Below, piece after piece: positions 11,536 through 23,934 of a DNA stretch of 64,000 nt; position 1 is the stretch's first letter, and every line of letters starts with the position of its first letter. This DNA is from Rhodeus uyekii (lineage: Eukaryota > Chordata > Actinopteri > Cypriniformes > Acheilognathidae), in assembly GCA_037043235.1 (NCBI GenBank), contig JAWRVZ010000075.1:1074001-1138000 (forward strand). Direction: 5' to 3'. Made by a program: the position numbers and the translations under genes. The notes below the pieces were generated by a model. That model saw nothing but the letters and a program-made list of their open reading frames with translations. It searched no databases and was not told the origin of the DNA.

Positions 11536-11819
11536 AGCTAGATATCCTTCAATTGTATTTTATTTCCTACTATGGAAGTCAACGGCTTCTGTTAACAGCT
11601 TGATTATCAACATTCTTCAAAAAAGAAGAATTTTTGGGTTAACCATCCCTTTAACAACAAATAAAGCGAGTCTGGCGTTGGTGTAAAATAGCATTGTGTA
11701 AAGTCAAAGATGGCAGAGTAATTTATAAATTATAAAAAATGGCTGCAAAATTCAAGATATAATTTTTTTGTCTTTCACATTTATGCATTTGGCGGACGCT
11801 TTTATCCAAAGCGAGCAAA

Positions 11820-12010
11820 AGTGCTGTTTTCCCGAATATCATCAAATAAAACGTTGACGTTGTTAAGTGGAAGGTGTCTGTTGTGTGCCGTTTTCAGTTT
11901 GTTAATAGTTTCTTGTTTCCGAGTTTGTGAATAAAGAGTGTTTCAGTTTGGAACCGGCTGCTTCTCGCTTTGTCTCCACATCGGACACGACCCTGTGTAT
12001 GACAGTAATG
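11820..12010 (+). mobile_element. LTR-like 3' fragment
   Basis: GAATAAAGAGTGTTTC is followed by GGCTGCTTCTCGCTTTGTCT and CCACATCGGACACGACC. The same order (AATAAA, CTGCTTTCTCTGCATCTCTC, CACATTGCACAC) occurs near 16890-16955, so both probably derive from the R-U5 part of one retroelement LTR family. The start is not defined. Confidence 0.45.
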
Positions 12011-12639
12011 CTTGCACAACATTGCTTTTGCTCATTTACCAATTCCAGCACTATGCCAACAAAACAGCATGTAACTAACTTAATTTTTCTGTATTTTCTA
12101 CAGAAATAAAGAAAGTTGTGCCCTTTTTCTTCACTTGAGCACCTGCCTGCATGGCCCTATGTGTATGCATAGCTGATAATGAGTTTTACTGCTGACTTGA
12201 ACATGGGCTCTTTTTGCTCTGGACCGAAGTGTGGGAGCAGAGCTCTGAGGCATACTGTGTTACCGTGGCAACACTGCATCCGCTTCCGGAAATCTGGATG
12301 CTTTAAAGCTGCTCTTAAACACGCATTTCTGTTATGGAAAACAATGTAGCATCAATATTCTTTGATGTATACAAGCACAATAAAATATGAAGAGAAGAAG
12401 GAAAACCTACTCCACCATTTAAGAAAAAAAGTCTTCATTCACAATACGAACTTGTGAGTAAAAAAATGAGAAAATATGTTATTCATTGAAATTCATTTAT
12501 TGAGGGACTTAATAAAAATCTAATTAGGTAAACTGCTGGTTGATAATGAGAAAACTCACATGTGTTTCTTCCATTAAAACTTCTCGCATGAACATTTTCT
12601 TCTCTTATCATCGAGATATAGTTAGATGAGATTCTGCAA
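12011..12639. other. Intergenic, nothing recognised
   Basis: No reading frame, repeat or RNA gene could be supported here. Confidence 0.4.
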
Positions 12640-12752
12640 GCTTGCAGCAGATCACAAGAGGCAAGTTCAGATCTAAACCAGCATCCATCAACACAGGTGT
12701 CCCACAGGGATCAGTTCTGGGCCCTTTACCATTTATCATCTATTTACTCCCG
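12640..12752 (+). mobile_element. LINE reverse-transcriptase fragment
   Basis: One plus frame reads NTGVPQGSVLGPLPFIIYLL, the RT motif that is a hallmark of non-LTR retrotransposons (L2/CR1/Rex-type). It is preceded by RGKFRSKPASI without a stop and runs into unrelated DNA after TTACTCC. Only about 30 residues remain, so it is a dead scrap. Confidence 0.8.
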
Positions 12753-12794
12753 ATACAATAAAACATGCGTTCTTAATACAGACTTCTTAACTTT

Positions 12795-13450
12795 AAATTA
12801 AGTTTATTATTTTTATCTTGACTCATGGTTAACTCGCCAACCCTATTATGTCGACGTTTTTGAAGTGGAACCGCCAAACTCCCTGTTTGTCTTAGTATTT
12901 TCTTATCGGTTATGTCGATTATTTTATGTCAGCAAACATATCGCAGTCCATATAGTCGCTCTGTCAGTGACGCTTCACTCACAGCGCCGTGCAGCCACAG
13001 AATAACTCGTGGAAGTGGTGGAAAAATCAATCACTGACCAGGAATTCCCAGATTACATTGACATGGATAAAGACGTCGTTACTGATAGAAGCGTTTGTTT
13101 TCAAGCAGACAGTTAAAGGCAAAAAGCAACAAAGCATTTTAGACTTTATAAAGAAACCATAGTAACCGCGTGTGCAATACTTTCAGAACTGTGTCCGAGC
13201 GAAATGACTGTGTTATGTGCGCATGTATGTGTGTTATGACTGTTGACTGTTTAATATAATTAAAGGTTTGTATCGGGAATGGAAGGTGTTTTTTATTGTA
13301 TACTGGTTGTTAACAAACATATACAGTGTATGTACATTTTTATACCATGCCGATCGCTTCATCAAACAAATCGCCATTGGCTGTTGGTTATCTCGATCAT
13401 CGGTTATCTTGATGCTTTTTTGAGGCTGTCGAGATAACCGGATTACACTG
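12795..13450 (+). mobile_element. Pogo/Tigger-like non-autonomous element T1, copy 1
   Basis: It shares GGTTAACTCGCCAA, TATTATGTCGACGTTTTTGA and GTGGAACCGCCAA with an inverted copy at 29978-30483. The right end reads GTCGAGATAACCGGATTACACTG followed by TA (13451-13452). The left end is diverged and its position is approximate. The repeated TATCTCGA and ATAACCG words near the ends resemble Tigger-type termini. No transposase frame is present. Confidence 0.65.
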
Positions 13451-13475
13451 TATATCTTTTAATGATCAGTTTTAC

Positions 13476-13567
<92 letters not shown>
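13476..13567 (+). repeat. (TCTA)n microsatellite
   Basis: About 22 uninterrupted TCTA units (GATA on the other strand), some 260 bp upstream of the shisal2a start codon. Confidence 0.98.
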
Positions 13568-13568
<1 letters not shown>

Positions 13569-13623
13569 ATATATAGCAAGATATATTGAAGAGAATGAGA
13601 AAAAAAAGTGATCCTGGGTGGAA

Positions 13624-13680
<57 letters not shown>
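13624..13680 (+). repeat. (GT)n(GA)n compound microsatellite
   Basis: A run of GT changes directly into a run of AG with one GC interruption near the end. It lies about 150 bp upstream of the shisal2a ATG, so it may be in the promoter or the leader. Confidence 0.97.
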
Positions 13681-13827
13681 CATAAATAAAGCTCTCAGCA
13701 TCTCACGTTCAGATGTTCTCGGGTCGCATCTCTGTTTACACTCTGACTGGAGTTTCTCAGAGGAAACGATGAGCGTCTTCTTCAGGCTTTAACATCTGAC
13801 AGGCTGAGGGTTCGAGTCGTGGGCAGC

Positions 13828-14009
13828 ATGAACGCGGATTGCGCGGGATATTACAACGCAGAGAATGTGTTCGTCAGCGGCTTCACGTGCCCAAAACCCG
13901 ACGGCGACGCGCGCGCGATCTTCTGCTGCGGGTTCAATGACGTCAAGTACTGCTGCGACGATCCCAACAGCTTCTTCCCATATGAATATGGATACATGTG
14001 GTGGCTTAG
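13828..14009 (+). CDS. shisal2a: shisal2a coding exon 1
   Basis: ATG at 13828 opens 60 codons plus two bases, ending in a consensus donor (CTTAG/GTAAGA). The 167-residue protein assembled from three exons matches SHISAL2A (FAM159A), a small shisa-like single-pass membrane protein of unknown molecular role. This exon is the extracellular cysteine-rich part: C5, C21, then FCCGF (C33, C34), YCCDDP (C42, C43) and FFPYEYGYMWWL just before the membrane. No signal peptide is seen, which suits a signal-anchor topology. A GTG nine bases upstream in frame was rejected as start. Human SHISAL2A is somewhat longer, about 190 residues. SHISAL2B is the main alternative. Confidence 0.93.
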
Positions 14010-15076
14010 GTAAGACGATATTGTGTTTGGCTTCTGTTTGTCACGATTCCATACTTTGTTGCCACATGTTGCATTGCAAAACAACACTTGACCAAAACAA
14101 CTTTTTCACTCAAAATGTGTTCATTGTCCATCTCCAAAATTATTTTTTTACGCACATTATGTTGTTGAACATGTTTTTCCATTCTACAAAAGTGGATGCT
14201 GATTTATATTTGATGAATGGGTACATTGAAATAAAATACTTCTAATGCTCAAATTGCATCCATAACATGCCAAGCCTAAGTGATGAAACTTTCCTACAAT
14301 ACTTAATTATGTTTATCATATATAGATATCAGAAGCCATGGATTATTGATTCACATGGACATTAAAATAATTAAAATGCAGTATTTTTATTTTTGTTTTT
14401 AAGCTAAATATTCTGTGAAACGTATTGTGTCACACTAAAGAAAAGATGTTGAAAGACCATATACTTTATTTTTGTATCCTTTAAATCAAACAGTATCAAG
14501 GACGAACAAATGTATTGTTATATCGTTCTGTGATTGTGGAAGAAATAAAATGCATTGTTTTCAGGAGCTATAATGCAGAAAAAAAACAGATTTTCAAAAC
14601 GATGAGCAGATGAAAACTTCAACCGAGAAGCTGAGAAATTAACTTGTTTGTCAGTGTTTGTAATTTTTTCCAGTTTGTTTGTAAATTTTTCTTTTCTTTT
14701 CTGCTTGAAAACAAGACAAAGTTACTCATTGCGAATAGGATTTACATTTTTGTTACTCAGCACCATCTCCCCTCGGGTCTTTCTGACCCGATATAAATTT
14801 TTAAAAAGAAAAAAAGAAAAATCAAGTGTTAATGCCAAGACCGCAGTGGTCCAAGACCTAAGGACTTTTCTCGCACTTAAACTGAGAATACACTAAAAAC
14901 AATTAATGTGAAGAGGTTTATATGATTGAAATTACAAAAAAGCAATTTGACCCCCATAGGAATGAGGATTTTTTTTTTTTGTTACAGAAAAAATATACAA
15001 ATATTTGGTACAAACACACGCACAATTGAAGGCATGAGACTATAGAACATCTCCAATGCAGAACACACACAGACAC

Positions 15077-15077
<1 letters not shown>

Positions 15078-15119
<42 letters not shown>

Positions 15120-15192
15120 GGAATTGAACACATTTACATTTTCAAACCCCCCCCCCCCCCCCAAAAACACACACACACACACACACACACAA
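15078..15192. repeat. Compound low-complexity tract
   Basis: GAGA repeats, then ACAG repeats, then a run of about 15 C (15148-15162), then ACAC repeats to 15192. Minus-strand open frames across it are artefacts. Confidence 0.95.
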
Positions 15193-15770
15193 ATGCAAAT
15201 TAAATGGTGTATTTAAAACAGCATTTTTATTTTTCTGATTTTAAGTTGTAATACAGATATTGAGTAAAGAATTGTAAAACGGATAAAAGATTGCAAAGTG
15301 TATAACTATTTCTGAATCAAACTGTATTTTTGACCTATGGAGAGTTCATTTGGTCCATATAGGGCTATAAGACCAGTTAGGCTCAGTCATAAAATCACGT
15401 AAAAAAGACAACAAAAACAAAAAAACTGGTTTGATATTTTGAGTTGAAATTAGTTGTATATATAAAACATGTTACAGTTGTTTTGAATTTAAGTTGAAAT
15501 AATATGAAAAATGTGCTTAAATTATTATTTATTTATTATTTCTTGATTAAAATCTTAAAATGTCATCATTTAAAGGTAAATAAAAAATAACATAAAATTT
15601 AGATTTAAAAGGTTTCATATTTACTATTGTATGCTGTTTTTTTCTCATACACTGGACACACGTTGGTGTTCAATCAGCTTAAGTGAATTTCGCATCATGG
15701 GTCCTGTTTAAAACTTTCTGCTAGGTCAAAAAGTGAGTAGAGAGTAGAGAGTAAAAAAAACAGTAGAGAG

Positions 15771-15909
15771 TGGTGTTAACAATGCCAAGGCCATGGGTTC
15801 GATTCCCAGGGAAAGCAAGAGCTGATTAGAATGTCAATGTGTTTCTTGAATGCAATGTAAGTCTCTTTGGATAAAAGCGTCTGATAAATGCATAAACAGA
15901 AATGTAAAT
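15771..15909 (-). repeat. tRNA-like short interspersed repeat (family S), copy 4, inverted
   Basis: GGCCATGGGTTCGATTCCCA, GGGAAAGCAAGAGCTGATTA, then TGTTTCTTGAATGCAATGTA and TTTGGATAAAAGCGTCTGAT. GGTTCGATTCC is a good tRNA B-box match. Confidence 0.8.
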
Positions 15910-16595
15910 ATGGTGAACACTTTCTGCACAGTGACTTAATAATGACCTGAGTAGACTTGAAGTGAGAACATAGACACTAATGGAAGTAATGGAACATGCA
16001 ATTTATCTTATGATATTAATACCTGAGTTTTGATTAACTGATTAAGCTGTAATTAAACGACTAATTCATTAATGCAAATTTCATATGCAATTAAAATAAA
16101 AACACCATTCAAGATTAAAAAAAAAACTACTTGAATCCTTTGATTAAGTATGTTTATAAGGGCAACAATATGCATTAATCATCCATATTCATGACTGAAG
16201 TTTAGTTAAACGCTTTGGGAATTCATGCAAATCACAAGACCTGGTTTTATAGGTGGCAGAGCACCTTCCATCAGGTGTTAATTAGAGCTATTGTAGTTTT
16301 ACTGGATGCTCTCCGAGGAAAGTTTATTTTTGCGCTGACGTTGCTTTTTCATAGTAATCACTCACTGTATGTTTCAAGTGTAAGTTTAACCCCTGGTGTG
16401 TTTCTCAAAGTTCCTTGAAAGAAATAGAAGTAGAAACAAATGGGAAAATTCTATTGTGTTCTATTCTATTCTATTTCCCACAGGAGCACATAGTTTAACG
16501 GACAGAAATGTCCATATCATCCTGGGCTGTGAGTCCTGAAAAGCATCGTAAACTAATGGTTTTAACGATCTGCTGCTTATTGTTACCCGTAGTCC

Positions 16596-16974
16596 TTTTT
16601 ATCATCTGTCACTTCCTGTCAGTCGTGTCAGTTCATGCACTTCCTGTTCCCTTCCATGTTCTCCCATGTCTTCCTGCACCTGTCGTGTCATCACTTCCCT
16701 CGTTAGTCTCATCAGGTGTTTCCCATCTCCTCTTGTTATAAATTCCCTCCTGTGTTCTCATGTCTTTGTCGGTTGTTGACATTGTGATGTTGCTACGTGT
16801 GTCTCCTTGCTCCATGTCTCCTAGTTCCCTGGTTTTGCACAAGTGTGCTTTTTCTGTTTATATTTAAAGTGTTTTTGTTTCGTTTGTCAATAAAAGGGAG
16901 TTTCTGAATGAAACCTGCTGCTTTCTCTGCATCTCTCCACATTGCACACACAACACCCTTTTTGTTACACGTAT
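16596..16974 (+). mobile_element. LTR-like fragment
   Basis: It starts TGTCACTTCCTGTC, has AATAAA at about 16890, then CTGCTTTCTCTGCATCTCTC and CACATTGCACACAC, and ends near TTGTTACA. The second half matches the fragment at 11820-12010. The TG...CA limits are a proposal; no paired LTR or target duplication was found. Confidence 0.45.
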
Positions 16975-17795
16975 AGGCTTATTATGTTTTTGGGAAACAC
17001 ATCCCTGGTCAGTACGGCTGCAGTTCTATAACCAAAAAACGAAAAACAAAAAAACAAACCCTATGTCTTTGAAATGTCTATTTCAACCCAAAATAAAAAC
17101 AAATTGTAAGAAATTAAACTCTGCCATGACAACTCTAAGAGTTTTTGGAATTGTATTGGTCAATGACATGTTCATTGGTCTTGATGGAATAGATCTGATT
17201 TTATTGCTGCTTCTGTTGGTTTTAAATTGATTAAAATTAAATCAATATAACCTATATGGATCATTATTTACCTCATCTTCTGCGAAGGGCTCCTGCACAC
17301 AAAAGAAAGCCCTGCATGAACACACAGCTTAATTAAGCAAGTGGCTTTTCCTCATGGATCTCACAACTGTAAGATGGATTTCTGTGTGCAAGGATAGAAT
17401 TTGTTAGCATTTTAAATGTGCGTTTCTCACAATTGCACTTAACATGATCACGTGATGAAATGTCAATCACTCATCAATGTAAGTTCATTACATGCTATAA
17501 CTTCTGCCGTACTGTTAATTACCTGAGCATAAGATAATTAAAGTTTGAATCCATGCTGATGGCGCTCTGTAAACGGTAGGGGGAAATGTGGAGCAACTGA
17601 GTCTAAATGAGGATTGCTTTTGCACATAGAAGCGTGGATTCAGAGAGAACTTAGAGAAAGTGAGATGATAATGTTGTACATTGCATTAAAACAATTCTAT
17701 GATAAAATGTTCTTAACTGTCTGAAAGTCTGACTGTCTGAGTCTCCTTGGGTCCATTTGAATATTGCATATTTGAGACCATATTGATCAGAGACC

Positions 17796-18266
17796 AGAGA
17801 ATTGGATCGAATTCCCACCTAAAGTACTGTGGACTAGGATGAAAAATAATAAGCGTAGATAAAAAATGAAAAGAGCATGATGAATGAATGATGTCAGCTC
17901 CCCCTCTTTCACTGATTGGCTAGGAGGAGCAATGGACCAATGGTGATGCGTACATCCGCCCTAATTTACATGAAACTCGAAGTGCAAATTTTTAAAACGT
18001 AAGCACAGAACGTGGAAGCGCGAGCAAAGAGGAAAAGAGCGCAAGCGTGACAAAAAATAACATATGCGCAGAAAATGGAAAAGAACCCAAAACACAGAGT
18101 AATGGAAGCATAATATTTAACAACACACAAATAAGTTTGTGTTGCGCACAGCATCGTTTTGAATGCGTTTAAAGTTTTAATTCATGCTTGTTATTTTTTG
18201 ATTTATGCTTATCATTTTTCATCCCTGACCACAGTACTTTAGGCGGGAATTTGATCCCATACCAGA
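17796..18266. mobile_element. MITE-like element with about 70-bp inverted termini
   Basis: The left arm (about 17800-17870: GAATTCCCACCTAAAGTACT, GTGGACTAGGATGAAAAATA) is mirrored by the right arm (about 18190-18262: TCATTTTTCATCCCTGACCA, CAGTACTTTAGGCGGGAATT). The arms differ at about one base in eight. There is no coding capacity. The target duplication is not clear, so the superfamily is not assigned. Confidence 0.7.
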
Positions 18267-19448
18267 AGCCATCAACACCGAACCTGATCGGCACTCTTCA
18301 AGTTTTGGACCCAAACTTGCTGGGATATCGAGTCAGGAACCAACCAGCTGAGCTCTGTAGAGAATTATGGGATTGATTCCAGCCAGACTGAGTTAAACAA
18401 ATGTCTGTGCCATCATGACAGAACTTTGTATTTTTTTCCTAACGAAAATGACGCATATTTTACATCATTTAGTATTGACAATTCTTCTTTTCATGCACAA
18501 TGTTCCCATTCTCCAATTGTCATGCATTTTCTTTATGACAAACATGGACCTATTTTGTTTTTTCTTTTGATTGTGTGTGGAAATATGACCTCTTGAAGTG
18601 TATAGGCGATAAATTGCTTTGCTGTCATAATGAACAGAGAGATGAATCTTGTCTGACACTCAGGGTCGAATTAAAGCTGCTTGCTGTAATGTGCTTTTGT
18701 AGCTGCTGTACTGATCTGCAGGTGATTTACAGTTCAAGCAGATTTGCGTCACTCTCGAAAGGAAAAGTGATGACTGTTTTCATCACATGCCACCGTGACA
18801 TGACATTTTACAACATGACATTTCAGAGAAAAGTAATAATGGTCATTCACACACAGTAGTTTTTCACGCTGCCCCCTATGGAGCTTTAGAGAGTTTTAAA
18901 ATAGTGTTATGATCTGTACTGTAACCTTCACTCCAAAAATAACCTTTTAGCAAAGCGTTCCGAAAGAACCATATTTTACCTGGTGTGAGGAACATTTTGT
19001 CCATTTGGACTCTTCATGGAACCATACAGTAGATGCCAATGAAAAAAACAAAAAACACTTTTTATAAGTGTGCTCAGTTGGGCTCTATTGATTTGGTCTA
19101 TTGGCCACCATCCAACTACAAGTTTTCCATGGTTCAGAAAATGTAAAAATAATGTGTTGCACTGCTAGTTTGAGTGTTTACTGGCTAAATAGTCTAAATG
19201 ACCCTCCTAAGTGCAGATTCTCCACAGGTGATGTTCTGCTGCTTTTAGTGCCTCTGCGACCTCTTTCACACTAAACAACTAACATGAAACCATCCATTAA
19301 CATTCACTGATTTATGCAAGAACTCATTTGCTTTTTTCAAAGCTGGTTATAATTTGTTCTCAGGCATGCAGATTTGTGGCAGCACGCTTTAATGATCAAA
19401 ACAAAGTCATTTGTCCTTCAATCCTATATGATCTTGTGGGGGAGAAGG

Positions 19449-19535
19449 ATATTTACATGCTTTTACCCAAAGCGACTTGCATTGCATTCAAGAAACACAT
19501 TGACATTCATTTCAGTTCTTGCTTTGCCTGGGAAA
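19449..19535 (+). repeat. tRNA-like short interspersed repeat (family S), copy 5, truncated
   Basis: TTTACCCAAAGCGACTTGCA, AAGAAACACATTGACATTC and CTTGCTTTGCCTGGGA are present; the B-box half is lost. Confidence 0.7.
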
Positions 19536-19867
19536 ACAACAGGAGGCATTTGACAGGGGTTGTTTTGAAAGTGAAAAAACATCTAACCAAATAATAGAAA
19601 AATAGGTCAGTTTTGAGTGGAAAACATTTGTGATTTTACTAGACTGTTCTCCAACATTATTTACTTATATCAAGAAGACCTACATTTCTGATTAGTGACT
19701 GATTAGTTATACACCTCTCTTATGTTTTATTGTTACCTCGCTCATTCCTTTGTGCATTTGCTAGTTGTGTTTCTCTCATTATTGCCGTTAAACGTGCCAT
19801 TGGGTATCATCATGGTAAATGTACACTGTTTAACCTCTCTCTTTCTTTGCCCGTCTTTGTCCTTCAG

Positions 19868-20004
19868 TTTGGGAGCTCTGGTTGGTTTATCTATAGCTGC
19901 TGTGGTTCTGCTCGCCTTCATCATCACTCTCTGTGTGCTTTGCTACCTGTTCATCGCCACTAAACCCAGAGGCTTGGACAACGGACTGCCTCTAAGAGCA
20001 CCAG
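19868..20004 (+). CDS. shisal2a: shisal2a coding exon 2 (transmembrane segment)
   Basis: Acceptor TCCTTCAG and donor CAG/GTATGA. The first base completes codon 61 (serine), giving WWLSLGALVGLS, which follows the human WWLSIGALIGLS pattern. Residues 64-90 are one hydrophobic helix (VGLSIAAVVLLAFIITLCVL) followed by the juxtamembrane TKPR. The exon ends one base into codon 107, which exon 3 completes without a frame break. Confidence 0.93.
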
Positions 20005-20599
20005 GTATGAAAACAGCTTCAACAAAAGAACAATTTCAAAAACATCTTGAGAGGAAAGTCCTTGAGATCCAAAAGAGGAGCTCAGGACCGTAATCTCACA
20101 CATATTTACACAAGTACATTTTTACACAAGGCTGTTTGGTTTAGGTTCATTTTCTTGATGTGGATGGTGATATTTACATTTAGCTGATGTATTCAGTCTT
20201 TTAGCAGTTGTGTTAATCTCAACAAAATTACTGATACTGAAATTACTGATAATGTTCTTTTTTTAATAATTAATAAAATATCCTACTTTGCTTTGAAAAA
20301 ATAATCAAAGGATTTTAATGAAAACACAAAATTATGATTTTGGTCACAGTTTTACACACTACATTATGCAAATTTCTGTCCATTAAAATTTCAGGTCAAT
20401 GTAATTTCTACAAAAAAATAATCAGTATGCCAAAATATTGATAAAGGGTGTAGTTAAAATAAAAATATAAAAATACACAGCTAAAAAAAAGTAAGGAAAG
20501 ATGTAATCATCACAGTATAACACCAAGACAATAAAACTTCAGGGAAATCAATCTTTGTAGATACACAAGTGATTGTTAATAATTTTCAAGTGCTTTGCT

Positions 20600-21035
20600 G
20601 CAAATGAAAGTGACAACATCCTCCAGGATGACGCGTCCTATTCGTTCCATTGCAAGGAGATTGATAAGCGGATGTGCTCAAGGAAGTGCGTGTGACGGGG
20701 AGTCAGATGTCGGTGCAACACGCTCATATTTATCAACAATTTCATGCTTCATTTCCACGGTCATCATACGTTTCTTCTTCTCACTGCCATCCTTACCACT
20801 CACTTTCTTATAACTCATCGATATTATGAAGAATAATGCACAAAAAAGAGAGAACATCACCTACTCGCAGGCGATGCGAACAGAAGTCAGCGAATACGTG
20901 AAGTGAAAGTGCGTCGGCATCGGCGTGCTCATATCTCAAATTTTTACTCGTATCTAGAAGCAAAAATCTGCCGAAGGCTTGCTCGTATCTTGGAATACTC
21001 GTATGTTGAGACGCTCGTATCTCGAAGTGTTACCG
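20600..21035. mobile_element. Pogo/Tigger-like element T2, copy A (left end eroded)
   Basis: The right portion carries the T2 words CTCATATCTCAAATTTTTAC, GAAGGCTTGCTCGTATCTTG and ACGCTCGTATCTCGAAGTGT, ending TTACCG followed by TA. The same words occur at 24811-25580 and 40595-40882. The left boundary is uncertain. Confidence 0.65.
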
Positions 21036-21534
21036 TACAAAGGGTACAATGATGTTTAACAACATCAGAGTCCTGAAAGTGGCATAATTTTCATGTCTGA
21101 GTTAAGTAGTGTAACTGAGCCTCTGCGTTTCAGCCATTCGGCTGTGGAGGCGTCTGGCTGATTGCAGCAGATGTAATAGTGAGTTTCCAGGTTGAATGGA
21201 GTCCTTGAGTATCGTGACAGTCCTTGCTCTGCATCGCCTGATACAAATGTCATGCAGATAGATAAGGAAGATCAGTTTTGAGCTTTACAGTCCTGGGCTG
21301 AGAAATTCCAGCACAGCAATGAGATGCATTGAGGCAATACACTTTCTATTGCCCCAGTATAGAAAGATTTTAAGATTACAGGGGAAGCCCTGAATTTCCT
21401 CATTAATAAAATGATTAAAAATCAATAAAAGGTGTTCAGTTCATCAGCCAGAGAAGAGCCTGCACTTACAGAAGCAGTGGGTCTTCCTCCCAAGGAAGCT
21501 GCTAATAGTTCTCAGTCCAGGATCTCACTGATAT

Positions 21535-21650
21535 CTTTATCCAGGTCTGGGAGAAGATCTCCCAGGACATTATGCCATCTCTTCAGGAGCCCAGATGTTG
21601 TCATGAGTGCATACAGGTACATGGGGGCCATACGCACGACTTACTAGCAT
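21535..21650 (+). mobile_element. Tc1-like transposase C-terminal scrap
   Basis: One plus frame reads approximately WEKISQDIMPSLQEPRCC then HECIQVHGGHT. This follows the C-terminal pattern (I..LI.SM.RRC.A.I...GGHT) of some Tc1/mariner transposases. It is short and diverged. Confidence 0.5.
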
Positions 21651-21705
21651 TATGAGTTGCTGTAGACCAGTTGGACCAGTCTGTATTGGTGTTGTATCTG
21701 TGTTG

Positions 21706-21875
21706 GTGAGAGACCTCGCGCGATTGTTGACGGGGGTGGGGGGTGAGAGACCTCGCGCGATTGTTGACGGGGGGGGGGGGGGGATGAGAGACCTCGCGCG
21801 ATTGTTGACGGGGGGGGGGGGGTGGTGGTGAGAGACCTCGCGCGATTGTTGACGGGGGGGGGGGGGGGGGGGTTA
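21706..21875 (+). repeat. Minisatellite with guanine runs
   Basis: Four copies of GAGAGACCTCGCGCGATTGT then TGACGGGG, each followed by a G-run growing from about 6 to over 15 bases. The TCGCGCGA palindrome is invariant. Minus-strand poly-proline frames are artefacts. Confidence 0.95.
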
Positions 21876-21939
21876 TCTCCGCGCTATCTCGGTAGTCCCC
21901 TCCCTCTCCCTCTCCCGCCAAGAGAGAATGACGTTAGTG

Positions 21940-22011
21940 CGATTTTTTTTTTTTTTTTCGAAATTTTGACGGCACCCCTTAGTGCCGCGGCACACCGGTT
22001 GGGAACCACTG
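21940..22011 (-). mobile_element. hAT-type terminus
   Basis: On the minus strand it starts at 22011 with CAGTGGTTCCCAACCGGTGT then GCCGCGGCACTAAGGGGTGC, a classic hAT/Charlie-like end. No matching left end was identified; the minisatellite at 21706-21875 may be internal to it. Confidence 0.7.
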
Positions 22012-22059
22012 TACTAAGTGGTAACTAAGTCGTTTCCATGAATGATCAGAAATTACCAT

Positions 22060-22175
22060 TTTGCTAGGGTGTTCTAAGTTGTTCTAGGTGGTTGCTAGGG
22101 TGTTGCTAAGGTGTTCTAGGTGGTTGCTAGGGTGTTCTAGGTGGTTGCTAGGGTGTTGCTAGGGTATCCGGGGTG
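22060..22175 (+). repeat. GGTTGCTAGGGTGTTCTAGG minisatellite
   Basis: Irregular repeats of GTGGTTGCTAGGGTGTT with CTAGG or GCTAAGG variants, a repeat type common in fish genomes. Confidence 0.9.
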
Positions 22176-23934
22176 GTTCTCCGACGCAAACACGCATAAA
22201 CAAGTCATGCTGTTTCATTTATGCATCAACTGGTAAGTTTCTTATTAAATTAGATTTGTTCTGTCGTACTATTTATTGTTTGTTCAGTGTTTTATTCATA
22301 GTATAATTAAAAGGGTGTGTGTTGATTCCTGGGAGAACAAGTTGAAATATTGCTTCAATCTAGCCATATATGTTTCAACCAGAAACTGATTCAAAATAAG
22401 AAGAGGAAGAATTAATTATATAGGCTTGTCTACAAGCCGATGTATTATGCATTATCCTCTACAACACATAATGGTAATTAATATGATTACTTTTGGCTTG
22501 AGCACATTATCAAACAGCTAATAATGGGTTGCTAATGTCACACAAACCATGTTCCGTTGTTCCCTCTGAAAATCATCAGTTAAAAATGCTTTGAACATCA
22601 TAGAAGGTGAGAGGAGAAAAGCCCAGGCAATTAGACCACACATGAACGGGTTTGGGATACATTTGTGCTGGTAAGAAACAGACAGTTTCAAACTGTTTTT
22701 TTCTATCCAGTTCCTTTAGGCTCTTTCATAAGCTTTATCATTTATCATCATATTGTATGGTCCGAACAGCCCTCCCTTGGCTATTTTCACTTCACAAATG
22801 AATAAACCATTGTACATTTGCATCATCAACGGTAGTAACACCATGAGTGCTAGCAGTAGCTAGGTAACAACGCCAAAAATGGAAAGTGGGCTTTCTTAAT
22901 CTTGTTTGGTTGCACTTTTTCCAAATAAAACACACTCTAAACTGCACTGCAAAAAAAAATTTGATGTAATCTTTGAGCACAGTTTCTATAGGGACGAGGA
23001 GTGATGATTATGCATCTGGGCATATGCAACATAAGGATGGATCATTTTTAGTCTTTATTGCAAAGGCCACCCTTTTCAAATGTTCAACTCAAGGCTTGGG
23101 CAGCATGGACATATTGAAGTTTACTTTCTAAATGACCATTCGATAGCATGATTTGTGTGAGAAAATTATGGCAGTTGGATCAGGAAGGACAAAAAAATCA
23201 AAGCAAAGCTAAAAATATTAAAGGCTTGAGAGCTCAAGTAGGATGTGCAGCATCTTGGTCCCATGCTAGATATGTTTCATCTAGGAAAAAATAATAACCA
23301 GAGAGATGGCACACAGGCATTATGAAGGATGGTTTTATAGACCTTTCAGCAGGTGAATTCATCTTTGTCAATGAGCAGATGAACTCTCTGAATAGATGAC
23401 ATGCTGTAAGTAAAGTAAATCAGTCCAAGGGCTGCAGAACCATGTGATAGTCTTGCAGTCACATTAAATTCTGACAAAGCTAGTATTTGCATAATCAAGT
23501 TGCTCTCTCAAGAAGGTATAACATTGAAGTGGTTGAAAACAACAGTTGGAGGGGGTTTTCAGACAAGAGCTTTGGACATGAGAATTAACATCCCTTTTCT
23601 CTGATTGATAGAAAAGAAACTTTCAGTCTATTCATAATGCATTTCTGCCTTGAAAGCATCAACAGAAAAGTACTTACATTTTTGCAATAGGAAATGTAGT
23701 CTCTCGCAGGCCAGGTTGTCATACAAAAATATTAACACATGCAAAAACAAGGGGGAACCAATGAAATATTAATAACCAATATATGTAGTAGTCTATGTGC
23801 ACTCTTTCTTGTGAGCTTTTTGTTTTTATATGCATTTAAAAAAAACTGCAGTTGTAGCTTGCCTTTTTCTTTGCTAAGTAAAGAAATGCTAAGTAAATTC
23901 TTTGCATCAAACTCATCCTTGAGATGATTCTATA

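Larger units (their letters stand above)
14010..19867 (+). other. shisal2a: shisal2a intron 1
   Basis: 5.9-kb phase-2 intron, GTAAGA...TCCTTCAG. It holds low-complexity DNA near 15.1 kb, an LTR-like fragment, an inverted-repeat element and two copies of the tRNA-like repeat, listed separately. A fish-type short repeat with AAAGAACCATATTTTACC lies near 18940-19020. The other parts show nothing. Confidence 0.85.

Noticed and set aside
13586..13792. Short frame upstream of shisal2a as an extra exon
   Set aside because: It spans the GT/GA microsatellite and has no similarity to shisa-like proteins.
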